A DNA stretch of 8,158 nucleotides from Clostridia bacterium. GTDB lineage: Bacteria > Bacillota_A > Clostridia > Christensenellales > Aristaeellaceae. The position numbers were made by a program, and so were the translations under genes. Below the pieces are notes generated by a model. The model ran no database searches, was not told the DNA's origin, and was given only the letters and a program-made list of their open reading frames with translations. Shown here in pieces: positions 1 to 6,189 of this stretch (position 1 is the first letter of the stretch; each line of letters starts with the position of its first letter). The DNA lies in NCBI GenBank assembly GCA_017938645.1, contig JAGBBE010000096.1, positions 1-8,158 of the forward strand, written 5' to 3'.

Positions 1-306
1 GATGACAAGGATCGTACCGAAGATGCAGCTCATGGATGCCACATAGAGCGTATTCATGAACCATTTCTTGTAAGGATACAGACCATTCACATCATCCGTG
101 AACAACTCCACGAAGGTCTGTGCACTGTACTCGGCTGGGAAGAACCCTCGCATATCGTACAGGCTGCCGGATTTGCTGAAGGATGCCAGCACCAGCCACA
201 GGCAGGGAAACACGAAGATCAGCGAAGCGATGATGAGGGTCGTGTAGGTGAAGGCATCGTCCGCAAAGCGCCGGAGGGTGTATTTTTTCCGTTTCATTGT
301 CATCAT
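1..306 (-). CDS. malG: MalG-type maltodextrin ABC transporter permease, N-terminal part (cut by window edge)
   Basis: The reading frame starts MMTMKRKKYTLRR and stays open for 102 codons to the window edge, so the C-terminal part is missing, including the expected EAA loop that contacts the ATPase. It has a basic cytoplasmic N-terminus, a first membrane segment around residues 20-40 (rich in Leu, Ile, Val and Phe), an extracytoplasmic stretch with the family-typical order SLYDMRGFFPAEYSAQTF, and a second membrane segment starting near residue 88 after YPYKKWFMNTLYVA. This matches MalG/MdxG inner-membrane permeases, which pair with MalF to form the translocation pore. The ATG overlaps the malF stop codon (ATGA) and follows an AGGAGG site at 317-322. 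A second in-frame ATG is adjacent, so the exact start is uncertain by a few residues. The identity rests on both sequence and position after malE-malF. Confidence 0.9.
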   Translation of the reverse strand, partial: MMTMKRKKYTLRRFADDAFTYTTLIIASLIFVFPCLWLVLASFSKSGSLYDMRGFFPAEYSAQTFVELFTDDVNGLYPYKKWFMNTLYVASMSCIFGTILVI

Positions 307-1676
307 TGATACGTATCCTCCTGCTTATAAGCGTTGGAGCGGACGTACACAGCCAGCGAAACGGTGGACGTGATCATGAAGATGATCAGGCTGATCGCTG
401 CGCCCACAGAGTAGTAGTTATTATCCACGGACAGGTTGTACAGCCAGTTGATCAACAGGTCGGTATCCGACGCAAGGAAGTAATCACCGTAATTGGAAAT
501 CACGCCGCTGCGCATGAAGAAGAAGATACCGAAGTTGTTGAAGTTACCCACGAACTGGCCAATCAGCACCGGTGTGGTGGAGAAAATGACGAAGGGCAGC
601 GTAATCTTCCGGAACTGCTGGAACTTGCTTGCTCCGTCCAGCTCTGCGGCTTCGTACATATCCGTGTTGATGTTGCTCAGATATCCAGTCATCATCAGCA
701 TCAGAGACGGGATCGCAATCCATGCATTCACAAACAGGCCGATTCCTCTTGCCCACCATTTTGCGGATGCATCATTGGTCAGGAAGAAGATCGCGTCGTG
801 GCCCGCAGAAGTCAGCATGCTGTTGATCGGGCCAGACTGCGAAAACATGAACTTGAAGCCCAGCATACTGATGAATCCGGGAATGGCATATGCCAGGATG
901 GGAAACGCCCGCCAGATCTTCTTTCCCTTGACATTGGGCTTGTTCAGCAGCAGCGCCAGACCAAGCCCCCCCAGGAAATTGATCAGCGTTGTCGAGATCG
1001 CCCACAGCACATTCCATGAAAGGATTTTGCCGAAGGTGCCGGACAGCTTATCCACATTCAGCAGCTTGCTCCATGCATCAAACGACCAGTCTGCCAGCTT
1101 CGGATAGACCACATCGCCGCCGAGGTTGGTGAAGGCGATCAGAATCATGAAAACAATGGGCAGCACGGAGAAGATGGTTACGCCTACCATCGGGAGCGTC
1201 AGTGCAGTCACGTGGAACTTATCGTCAGCCATGTGCCTCAAGGTTTCCCTGAAACTGCGCGGCTTGCGTCCAGCCTTGACTTCCTGGGCGGTGAACAGGC
1301 AATCCTTCATGTTGGTGATCCACAGAAGAATTCCGAACAGACCGATCACGATGGCAAAGATGCCAAGAATCAGCATGTTCATGGAGTTGTCACCCGGAAT
1401 CCCCAGCCACAGGTCTTCCTGCTGCGTACCAAGGGTAAAGAAGCCGATGAAGTCCGCTGCACCGGTTGTCACAAAGTACCAGATCAGCCCCGCCAGGCAG
1501 GCAAGGTAGATCAGGCCCTTGATGATCTGGCCATAGCAGATCTGCCCCAGACCCATGACGAGTACGGATGCTTTCACCTGCCACGGTGCTTTCCAGACTT
1601 TTGCAAGCGCTTGCATGAATCGGTAAAAAAATATGTTTTCTTTCGCTTGGGTTTCTTTCAAACGGGCCTGCGCCAT
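303..1676 (-). CDS. malF: MalF-type maltodextrin ABC transporter permease
   Basis: A 457-residue inner-membrane permease that pairs with MalG to move maltodextrins delivered by MalE. Hydrophobic segments lie near residues 50-70, 101-121, 158-182, 222-244, 256-277, 312-332, 363-385 and 424-446, close to the eight-helix plan of E. coli MalF (514 residues). The ATPase-contact loop is visible at residues 342-361 as EAAELDGASKFQQFRKITLP, a clear EAA motif. The following segment has the MalF-type GNFNNFGIFFF. The first 45 residues are polar and basic and probably cytoplasmic. The ATG is preceded by GGGAGGT at 1683-1689, and the gap to malE is 18 nt. Codons 21-25 (ATGCAAGCGCTTGCA) carry a copy of the operator core found at the operon promoter. 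No ATPase gene is in the window; relatives often use a shared MsmX/MalK-type ATPase encoded elsewhere. Confidence 0.95.
   Translation of the reverse strand: MAQARLKETQAKENIFFYRFMQALAKVWKAPWQVKASVLVMGLGQICYGQIIKGLIYLACLAGLIWYFVTTGAADFIGFFTLGTQQEDLWLGIPGDNSMNMLILGIFAIVIGLFGILLWITNMKDCLFTAQEVKAGRKPRSFRETLRHMADDKFHVTALTLPMVGVTIFSVLPIVFMILIAFTNLGGDVVYPKLADWSFDAWSKLLNVDKLSGTFGKILSWNVLWAISTTLINFLGGLGLALLLNKPNVKGKKIWRAFPILAYAIPGFISMLGFKFMFSQSGPINSMLTSAGHDAIFFLTNDASAKWWARGIGLFVNAWIAIPSLMLMMTGYLSNINTDMYEAAELDGASKFQQFRKITLPFVIFSTTPVLIGQFVGNFNNFGIFFFMRSGVISNYGDYFLASDTDLLINWLYNLSVDNNYYSVGAAISLIIFMITSTVSLAVYVRSNAYKQEDTYQ
1602..1616. promoter_or_regulatory. Intragenic copy of the operator core inside malF (candidate auxiliary operator or cre site)
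   Basis: TGCAAGCGCTTGCAT is identical over 15 bases to the centre of the promoter operator at 5914-5928, and its first 14 bases form a perfect palindrome. It falls in codons 21-25 of malF (Met-Gln-Ala-Leu-Ala). It could be a second binding site for the operon's LacI-family regulator (looping or roadblock). It could also bind a CcpA-like protein, because it matches the loose cre consensus TGNNANCGNTNNCA. Binding is inferred; only the identity and symmetry are seen. Confidence 0.55.
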
Positions 1677-1694
1677 GGGGATACCTCCCGTTCT

Positions 1695-3161
1695 TTATGA
1701 CAAGGTAAAGATGGCGTCCAGAATCTGCTGCACCATGCGGTCAAGACCCTTCTGAATATCTTCCAGGTCAGCATACAGCTCTTCTTCGCCGCGCTCTGCA
1801 CGGAAAGCATCCGTACACAGGTCGATCAGGAAACTCTGCCCAGGCGTCCAGATCTGAGCCACCTCATTGATCGCCGGCATTACGTCGATATAGCCAGTGT
1901 CCAGATTGCTGAAGATCAGCGCCACATTGGGGTCAGTTGCGCCGATGGTTTCAGCTGCATCGCTGCGGGCAGGGCTGATACCCAGCGCCTTGTTGCGGGC
2001 AATGATCTGCTCATAGCTGGCCGCGAACTGAATGAACGCAAGGCTGGCATTGGGGCACTTGGTATAGGCAGAGATGCCATAGCCATTGATGCCGCCCATC
2101 ATCTTGGTCTGCATGGTCAGAGTATCCATTTGGGTGATGGTATCCTGCCAGTTGTCAGCAGTCAGGTCAAGAGACACAGGCAGACGGGGCACATTGATCA
2201 TCTTCAGATCAGCTTCAGCCTCTTCCTTCGTCCACTTGCCGGTATTGACCATCGCACGGATGAACATGGCACGCACGTCAGGAGTGGTCACAGTGCACAG
2301 CATGGTACCATCTGCCAGATAGCCATATGCTGCGGAAGCAAATGCGCCGTCCAGGACTTCTGTGTTGTTCATCAGATCAGCCCACTGACGCAGCATGTTC
2401 GCGCCCTTGGCCGCATCACCCTTATTCAAGCCAATGTCAGCGGGATCAGTGTTATTGTCACCAAAGACATACGCACCGCCGGAGAGCATATAGCCCACGC
2501 AGAAGTACACGTCCACCAGGTCGTCCAGATAGCCGTACTTGGTTTTGCCGCCATTCTGTTGAATGTCAGCACTGAGTGCATACAGCGCCGTGTAGGTCTC
2601 GAAGAAATCAGGCGTACCATTCTGATTGATGTCCCATTCGGTCTCCCAGTTGTCAGGCAGCATGGACTCAATGTAGAACATCATACCGCTCTGAACATTC
2701 AGCGGAATGCCGCAGTAGAAGTCCTCATCATACATGGTCATCTTGTAGGCGTTCCAGGCATTTTCAGGGATGAGCTCCCAGCTTTCCAGTCCATACACCG
2801 GCAGCGGCAGCAGATGCTGCTTGGTGGCGTACTTCATCAGGATGTCATTCGCCTGATACCACACGTCCGGGCCATAGCCGTAGGGACCGTCTGTCGCCAG
2901 ATCGCTGTACTGGTCAATGTCCATCAGTTCAGCGCGGATTCCTTTGTCTGCATAAGCTGCGTTGAAAGCCGCAATCAGCTCATCCGCATACCCCAGCTCA
3001 ATGGCTGTAGCATTTTCCAGCACCTTGATGGTCACGCCCTGCTCCAGCTGGCCTGTAAAACGGGCCGTAACTCGCTTATACATGTCGCTTTCAGCAGAGG
3101 CAAACGACAGGAACGACAGAAGCATCATGATGCTCAGGATCAAAGAAACTGTTTTCTTCAC
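1695..3161 (-). CDS. malE: MalE-type maltodextrin-binding protein with cleavable, non-lipoprotein signal peptide
   Basis: A 488-residue extracytoplasmic solute-binding protein that would capture maltodextrins or cyclodextrins and hand them to MalFG. Residues 1-23 form a signal peptide: MKK, a long hydrophobic core, then ASA before Glu24. There is no lipobox, and the first cysteine of the protein is at 150, so it is not lipid-anchored. The mature part shows family features such as GPDVWYQAND near 97-106, GIPLNVQSGMMFY near 151-163 and aromatic residues typical of sugar-binding clefts. Residues 177-188 (DINQNGTPDFFE) look like a calcium-binding EF-hand loop. The start is GTG, overlapping the TGA of the GH13 gene (GTGA), with AAAGGAG at 3170-3176, eight bases upstream. 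It is longer than E. coli MalE (about 396 residues). Sugar specificity is inferred from the neighbours. Confidence 0.9.
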   Translation of the reverse strand: MKKTVSLILSIMMLLSFLSFASAESDMYKRVTARFTGQLEQGVTIKVLENATAIELGYADELIAAFNAAYADKGIRAELMDIDQYSDLATDGPYGYGPDVWYQANDILMKYATKQHLLPLPVYGLESWELIPENAWNAYKMTMYDEDFYCGIPLNVQSGMMFYIESMLPDNWETEWDINQNGTPDFFETYTALYALSADIQQNGGKTKYGYLDDLVDVYFCVGYMLSGGAYVFGDNNTDPADIGLNKGDAAKGANMLRQWADLMNNTEVLDGAFASAAYGYLADGTMLCTVTTPDVRAMFIRAMVNTGKWTKEEAEADLKMINVPRLPVSLDLTADNWQDTITQMDTLTMQTKMMGGINGYGISAYTKCPNASLAFIQFAASYEQIIARNKALGISPARSDAAETIGATDPNVALIFSNLDTGYIDVMPAINEVAQIWTPGQSFLIDLCTDAFRAERGEEELYADLEDIQKGLDRMVQQILDAIFTLS

Positions 3162-4837
3162 GGGATACTCTCCTTTCGCTGTTCAAATGAGTTCACAACG
3201 TATGTACACGCATCCAGATGATGCGTTATACCCTTAATTTCCAGTTGAATGGGCTGATCTGTCCCGTTGACAATCAGCTGCGCGTGCTTTCTGCTGATGA
3301 CCAGCGCATCACCCATTGACTGGATCTGAATCTCATCACCGGAGAGTTTTCCGCTTGTTTTCAGCAGACATAGCTGCTGAACGGCCTTCCTTAGTTCATG
3401 ATCCCATTTGGTGCTGTCCCAGGGGAACCCACCCCGGCACCCGGGATCGTATCCGCCTTCCATGCCAACCTCATCACCATAATAGATGCAAGGCATCCCG
3501 ACATAGAAGAACATGATGGCGAAAGCGAGCTTGAGACGTGCTTTGTCGCCATTCAACAGCGTCAGGAACCGATGGGTATCATGACTGCCCATCAGATTCA
3601 GCATCATGCGGGCAGACATGGAAGTTGTTCTCATATACAGACGCATCAGCCGCGACGCCATACCGGCTGCGTCCAGCTTGCGCTCTACAAGATAATCCAT
3701 CAGGGCTTTCGTCAGCCCGTAGTTCATCACGCTGTCCAACTGATCTCCACGGAGCCAGACCGCTGGCTCATGCCAGGCTTCTCCAAGGATCACCGCATCC
3801 GGATTGACTGCCTTAACAGCCTTTCTGAATGCCCTGAGAAACTCATAGCTGATTTCGTCCATCACATCCAGCCGCCAGCCATCAATGCCATATTCCTTCG
3901 TCCACTTGGCTGCGAGGCCGCAGAAGTATTCGATCACCGCCGGACATCCGGTGTTGAGCTTGGGCATATCCGGACAGGCAGCAAACATGAGGTAGTTCGG
4001 ATGCTTCAGATCAACGTTTTCTCCGTCAACAAAGAACCAATCCCAATAGGTCGATGCTTTTCCTCGTTTGATTACATCCTGGAACATGGGCGTTTCCCAA
4101 GAACAATGGTTATAAACGCCGTCCAGCATCACCTTCATGCCACGCTGGTGCGCAGTATGGACAAGGCTGATCAACGCATCTTTCCCGCCAAAGTCCCGAT
4201 CCACGTCATCATAATCCATGATGTTGTACTTGTGGTTGCTCTTTGCCGGATTGACAGGAGTCATATAGATGCAGTTGACGCCCAAATCAGTCAGATAGTC
4301 CAGGTGTTGCTCAATGCCGGGAAGATCGCCGCCATAGTAGTCCTTCGGCGTAGGCTTTTTATCCCATGCAGCAGTGATGTATTCTTTGCCAGGGATGCCG
4401 ATGGCGAAACGTTCCGGGAAGATCTGATAGATGACTGCCCGATCCGCCCAGGTAATCGTATGATGAATATCACAGTCATGCACATAGGGGTACTGGAAGA
4501 AGGTGTAATACCCTTTGGAGAAGTCGTAATCCTTGCTGATGCCCTCCTCGCTGAAGTACCATTTTCTTTTTCCACGATGCAGAATGAAGATATAAGCGAT
4601 TCGCGTTTCCTCTCCTTGCAGATCGTAGGTATAGTAGTCAGTGATTCCGTCACTTCCCCAGCGCTGCATGGGCGTTCTTTGCTGCCCCATATGCCACTCA
4701 TACTTATTCAGGGCATAGCACAGCTCGACCCGATCAAAGTCGCCTGCTGCACAACGCAGCCGTATCCGGAAGGTATGTGCATCAAGCGCAAAGCAATCTA
4801 TTCCTCTTCCTTGATGTACAACGGCCAGTTGGTTCAC
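3158..4837 (-). CDS. GH13 neopullulanase / cyclomaltodextrinase / maltogenic amylase-type glucan hydrolase
   Basis: A 559-residue cytoplasmic alpha-glucan hydrolase with no signal peptide. It has an N-terminal CBM34-like beta domain (about 1-125), a catalytic TIM barrel (about 130-480) and a short C-terminal beta domain. The GH13 regions are intact: I, DGVYNH (239-244); II, GWRLDVMDE (320-328) with nucleophile Asp324; III, ILGEAWH (350-356) with acid/base Glu353; IV, GSHDTHRF (417-424) with Asp420; and the fifth region MPKLN (291-295), typical of the neopullulanase/cyclomaltodextrinase group (GH13_20). YQIFPERF (137-144) also fits. Relatives hydrolyse cyclodextrins, pullulan and maltodextrins and usually dimerise through the N-domain; they are near 580-590 residues, so this one is slightly short. 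The start is GTG, with AAGGAGGTG at 4843-4851, and lies 13 nt after the regulator's stop. Which of the three activities dominates cannot be read from sequence. Confidence 0.93.
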   Translation of the reverse strand: MNQLAVVHQGRGIDCFALDAHTFRIRLRCAAGDFDRVELCYALNKYEWHMGQQRTPMQRWGSDGITDYYTYDLQGEETRIAYIFILHRGKRKWYFSEEGISKDYDFSKGYYTFFQYPYVHDCDIHHTITWADRAVIYQIFPERFAIGIPGKEYITAAWDKKPTPKDYYGGDLPGIEQHLDYLTDLGVNCIYMTPVNPAKSNHKYNIMDYDDVDRDFGGKDALISLVHTAHQRGMKVMLDGVYNHCSWETPMFQDVIKRGKASTYWDWFFVDGENVDLKHPNYLMFAACPDMPKLNTGCPAVIEYFCGLAAKWTKEYGIDGWRLDVMDEISYEFLRAFRKAVKAVNPDAVILGEAWHEPAVWLRGDQLDSVMNYGLTKALMDYLVERKLDAAGMASRLMRLYMRTTSMSARMMLNLMGSHDTHRFLTLLNGDKARLKLAFAIMFFYVGMPCIYYGDEVGMEGGYDPGCRGGFPWDSTKWDHELRKAVQQLCLLKTSGKLSGDEIQIQSMGDALVISRKHAQLIVNGTDQPIQLEIKGITHHLDACTYVVNSFEQRKESIP

Positions 4838-4850
4838 CAGCGCACCTCCT

Positions 4851-5849
4851 TCATTTTTTCTGGGTGGACTCCCTCACAATCAGGGACGGCTTGATTAGCT
4901 TGTGATGACCAGCTTGTGACTCCTTCATGCATTCAAACAGCATCTGCGCTGTTTCTGTACCGAGGAGTCCAGTATTAATATCGATCGCAGTCAGCGGCGG
5001 GTCCGTGTACGCTGCCATCGGGAAGTTGTTGAATGTCACTGCACCAATATCCTGCGGGATGGCCAGTCCCAATTCGCGGCAAGCCTTGATCAGGCCAATA
5101 CCAGCCATGTTGTCGTCCAGCAGGAAGGCGTCGGGGTGCTGCTCGCCTTGCAGACACGCCATGGCAACCTCATAAGCATTTTCCGGGGTACCATCCGTCG
5201 CAAGCAGCCAATGGGGTTCCCCCTCTGGGATACCCTTCAAATAGCCTTTCTGACGACGCATGATAAAGCCTGCATCAGACCGCTGAGAGCCACCCAGATA
5301 AGCAATCCGGCGATATTCCTTGGACACCAGATGCTCAACTGCGATCAAGGCACCATATTCATTGTCGATGTCCACCCAGTTGCAGTCATCACCGTTTTCA
5401 TCCGGCTGGCCAAGAAAGACATACGGGAAGCTGGTCAGCTTCTTCAGCAGTTCCGGATGTCCGGTAGATGGCGGCATAATCAGACCATCCACCTTGCGTT
5501 CAAGCACCAGACGTTCCACTGCATTGCCAGATTTTCTGCCACCATTGGCAACCATCACATGATAGCCCTGATCCTGGGCATACTGCTCAATCGCAAACTG
5601 GCTGGCAGAGAAGAACGGGTTCTGGAAAGCGCCCACATCCTGTGCATCAAGCACAACACCGATCGCACCAGCCTGGCCACTTGCCAAGCTGCGCGCCAGA
5701 GAGTTGGGATGATAATCCAATTTCTCAATTGCAGCCAGAACACGCTCTCTCGTTTCTGGAGAAATAACACTTTTTCCGTTCAGCACACGGGACACGGTAG
5801 ATGGATTCACTCCGGCCAGATGCGCCACATCCTGCAAAGTAGCTGCCAC
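4851..5849 (-). CDS. LacI-family transcriptional repressor of the maltodextrin operon (MalR-like)
   Basis: A LacI/GalR-family regulator. With the GTG start at 5849-5847 it is 332 residues and begins MAATLQDVAHLAGVNPSTVSRVLNG in two adjoining stretches (MAATLQDVAHLAG, then VNPSTVSRVLNG), the usual family N-terminus. The helix-turn-helix lies at about 4-23, the hinge helix (HPNSLARSLASG) at about 47-58, and a periplasmic-binding-protein-like effector domain follows, including DDNMAGIGLIKACRELG and TDPPLTAID near the C-terminus. An upstream in-frame ATG at 5882 would give 343 residues with an unusual 11-residue extension and no Shine-Dalgarno site, so I prefer GTG. It is first in the operon and probably controls it, and itself, through the palindrome at 5910-5931. 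The effector is probably maltose or a maltodextrin, inferred from the neighbouring genes only. Confidence 0.92.
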   Translation of the reverse strand: MAATLQDVAHLAGVNPSTVSRVLNGKSVISPETRERVLAAIEKLDYHPNSLARSLASGQAGAIGVVLDAQDVGAFQNPFFSASQFAIEQYAQDQGYHVMVANGGRKSGNAVERLVLERKVDGLIMPPSTGHPELLKKLTSFPYVFLGQPDENGDDCNWVDIDNEYGALIAVEHLVSKEYRRIAYLGGSQRSDAGFIMRRQKGYLKGIPEGEPHWLLATDGTPENAYEVAMACLQGEQHPDAFLLDDNMAGIGLIKACRELGLAIPQDIGAVTFNNFPMAAYTDPPLTAIDINTGLLGTETAQMLFECMKESQAGHHKLIKPSLIVRESTQKK

Positions 5850-5855
5850 TGCAAT

Positions 5856-5862
5856 ACCTACT
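5856..5862 (-). promoter_or_regulatory. Ribosome binding site supporting the GTG start of the LacI-family gene
   Basis: AGTAGGT on the minus strand matches AGGAGGT at six of seven bases and lies six bases before the GTG at 5849-5847. No similar site precedes the ATG at 5882 (AATAAGCCAAT instead). This decides the start in favour of GTG. Confidence 0.55.
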
Positions 5863-5909
5863 TTCGTATATTGATCTATCATATTGGCTTATTGCATCGT
5901 AATGCGCTC

Positions 5910-5931
5910 GTTATGCAAGCGCTTGCATAAC
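5910..5931. promoter_or_regulatory. LacI-family operator, perfect 22-bp palindrome over the transcription start
   Basis: Each half reads GTTATGCAAGC towards the centre, and the two halves are exact reverse complements, giving a 22-bp perfect palindrome with the central CG typical of LacI-family operators. It begins four bases after the -10 box of the leftward promoter, so it covers the predicted start point (about 5928). A bound repressor would block open-complex formation or escape. It also resembles a catabolite-control cre site. Confidence 0.85.
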
Positions 5932-5934
5932 TAA

Positions 5935-5963
5935 ATTATATAGATATTTGACCATTTTGTCAA
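5935..5963 (-). promoter_or_regulatory. Consensus sigma-A/sigma-70 promoter of the maltodextrin operon
   Basis: On the minus strand the sequence shows TTGACA (5963-5958), a 17-nt spacer (5957-5941) and TATAAT (5940-5935), a perfect match to the housekeeping consensus in both boxes and spacing. Predicted transcription starts near 5928, leaving a leader of about 80 nt before the regulator's GTG start. Such a strong promoter is expected to depend on tight repression, which the overlapping palindrome could supply. Confidence 0.88.
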
Positions 5964-6064
5964 TACGAAAATCGGATGGATGTTCATGCCAGAAACAGCA
6001 TCAAAAGGCATAGCAGAAGTGAAGCAAATGGTTCAACGGTTGTGGTTGGAAGTAAAAACCGCTG

Positions 6065-6107
6065 AGGGAGTGTATTTGAACGATGCACTCCCTTAATTGT
6101 TTCTTTG
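6065..6107 (+). terminator. Strong stem-loop with T-rich tail, terminator-like on the plus strand
   Basis: AGGGAGTGTAT (6065-6075) pairs with ATGCACTCCCT (6083-6093) across a 7-base loop, 11 pairs with one G-T. It is followed by TAATTGTTTCTTT. The tail is interrupted rather than a clean T run, so termination may be partial. The minus strand has a TTTTTA only six or more bases after the stem, which is less convincing. No clear gene ends here on the plus strand except the doubtful 36-codon ORF, whose stop directly follows the stem. It may also insulate the acetyltransferase genes from upstream transcription. Confidence 0.45.
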
Positions 6108-6144
6108 AGCAACGAAAGTGGTAGCACAATTTGCATTTTTGCAG

Positions 6145-6150
6145 TATAAT
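6145..6150 (+). promoter_or_regulatory. Candidate -10 box for the rightward gene cluster
   Basis: TATAAT lies 39 bases before the first acetyltransferase start, giving a predicted leader of about 33 nt. No good -35 hexamer is seen 16-18 bases upstream (TAGCAC or AGCACA at best), and there is no TG extension. The call rests on the perfect -10 and its position. Confidence 0.4.
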
Positions 6151-6176
6151 CATTATGGATTTTTATGTCCATACGC

Positions 6177-6184
6177 AAGGAGGG
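6177..6184 (+). promoter_or_regulatory. Ribosome binding site fixing the start of the first acetyltransferase
   Basis: AAGGAGGG sits five bases before ATG 6190. It decides the start against an in-frame GTG at 6118, which lies upstream of the -10 box and would place the promoter inside the gene. Confidence 0.8.
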
Positions 6185-6189
6185 CAATT

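Larger units (their letters stand above)
5964..6189. other. Intergenic stretch between the leftward sugar operon and the rightward acetyltransferase genes
   Basis: No convincing gene is seen here. Contents from left to right: a possible plus-strand ORF of 36 codons (ATG 5986 to TAA 6094-6096, beginning MPETASKGIAEV) with only a weak ribosome site; a strong stem-loop at 6065-6093; and a TATAAT box at 6145-6150 ahead of the first acetyltransferase. The small ORF could be the tail of a decayed gene: its frame is open back to a stop codon at 5941-5943, but there is no family I recognise. Confidence 0.5.

Noticed and set aside
2130..3221. 363-codon plus-strand open frame opposite malE, and similar frames at 297-1019 and 5136-5930
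   Set aside because: All lie antisense to well-supported genes, lack ribosome sites and recognisable motifs, and read as low-quality His/Gln-rich protein.
4783..4789. CAAGCGC near the start of the GH13 gene as a third operator
   Set aside because: Only one half matches; the other side reads AAAGC and gives no palindrome.
3398..4894. 498-codon plus-strand open frame opposite the GH13 gene
   Set aside because: It is antisense to a gene with all GH13 catalytic motifs. Its translation is rich in His, Arg and Ile and lacks domain features. The long openness comes from the codon use of the opposite strand.
5493..5504. CTTG-CGTT-CAAG inverted repeat inside the regulator gene
   Set aside because: The arms are four bases with reversed half-site order relative to the operator; likely chance.
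5894..5905. GCAT-CGTA-ATGC inverted repeat in the operon leader
   Set aside because: A four-base stem is too short to claim as a regulatory hairpin or operator, though it lies close to the main operator.
6118..6189. GTG at 6118 as a longer start for the first acetyltransferase
   Set aside because: It would put the TATAAT box inside the gene and has no ribosome site, whereas ATG 6190 has AAGGAGGG at the right distance.
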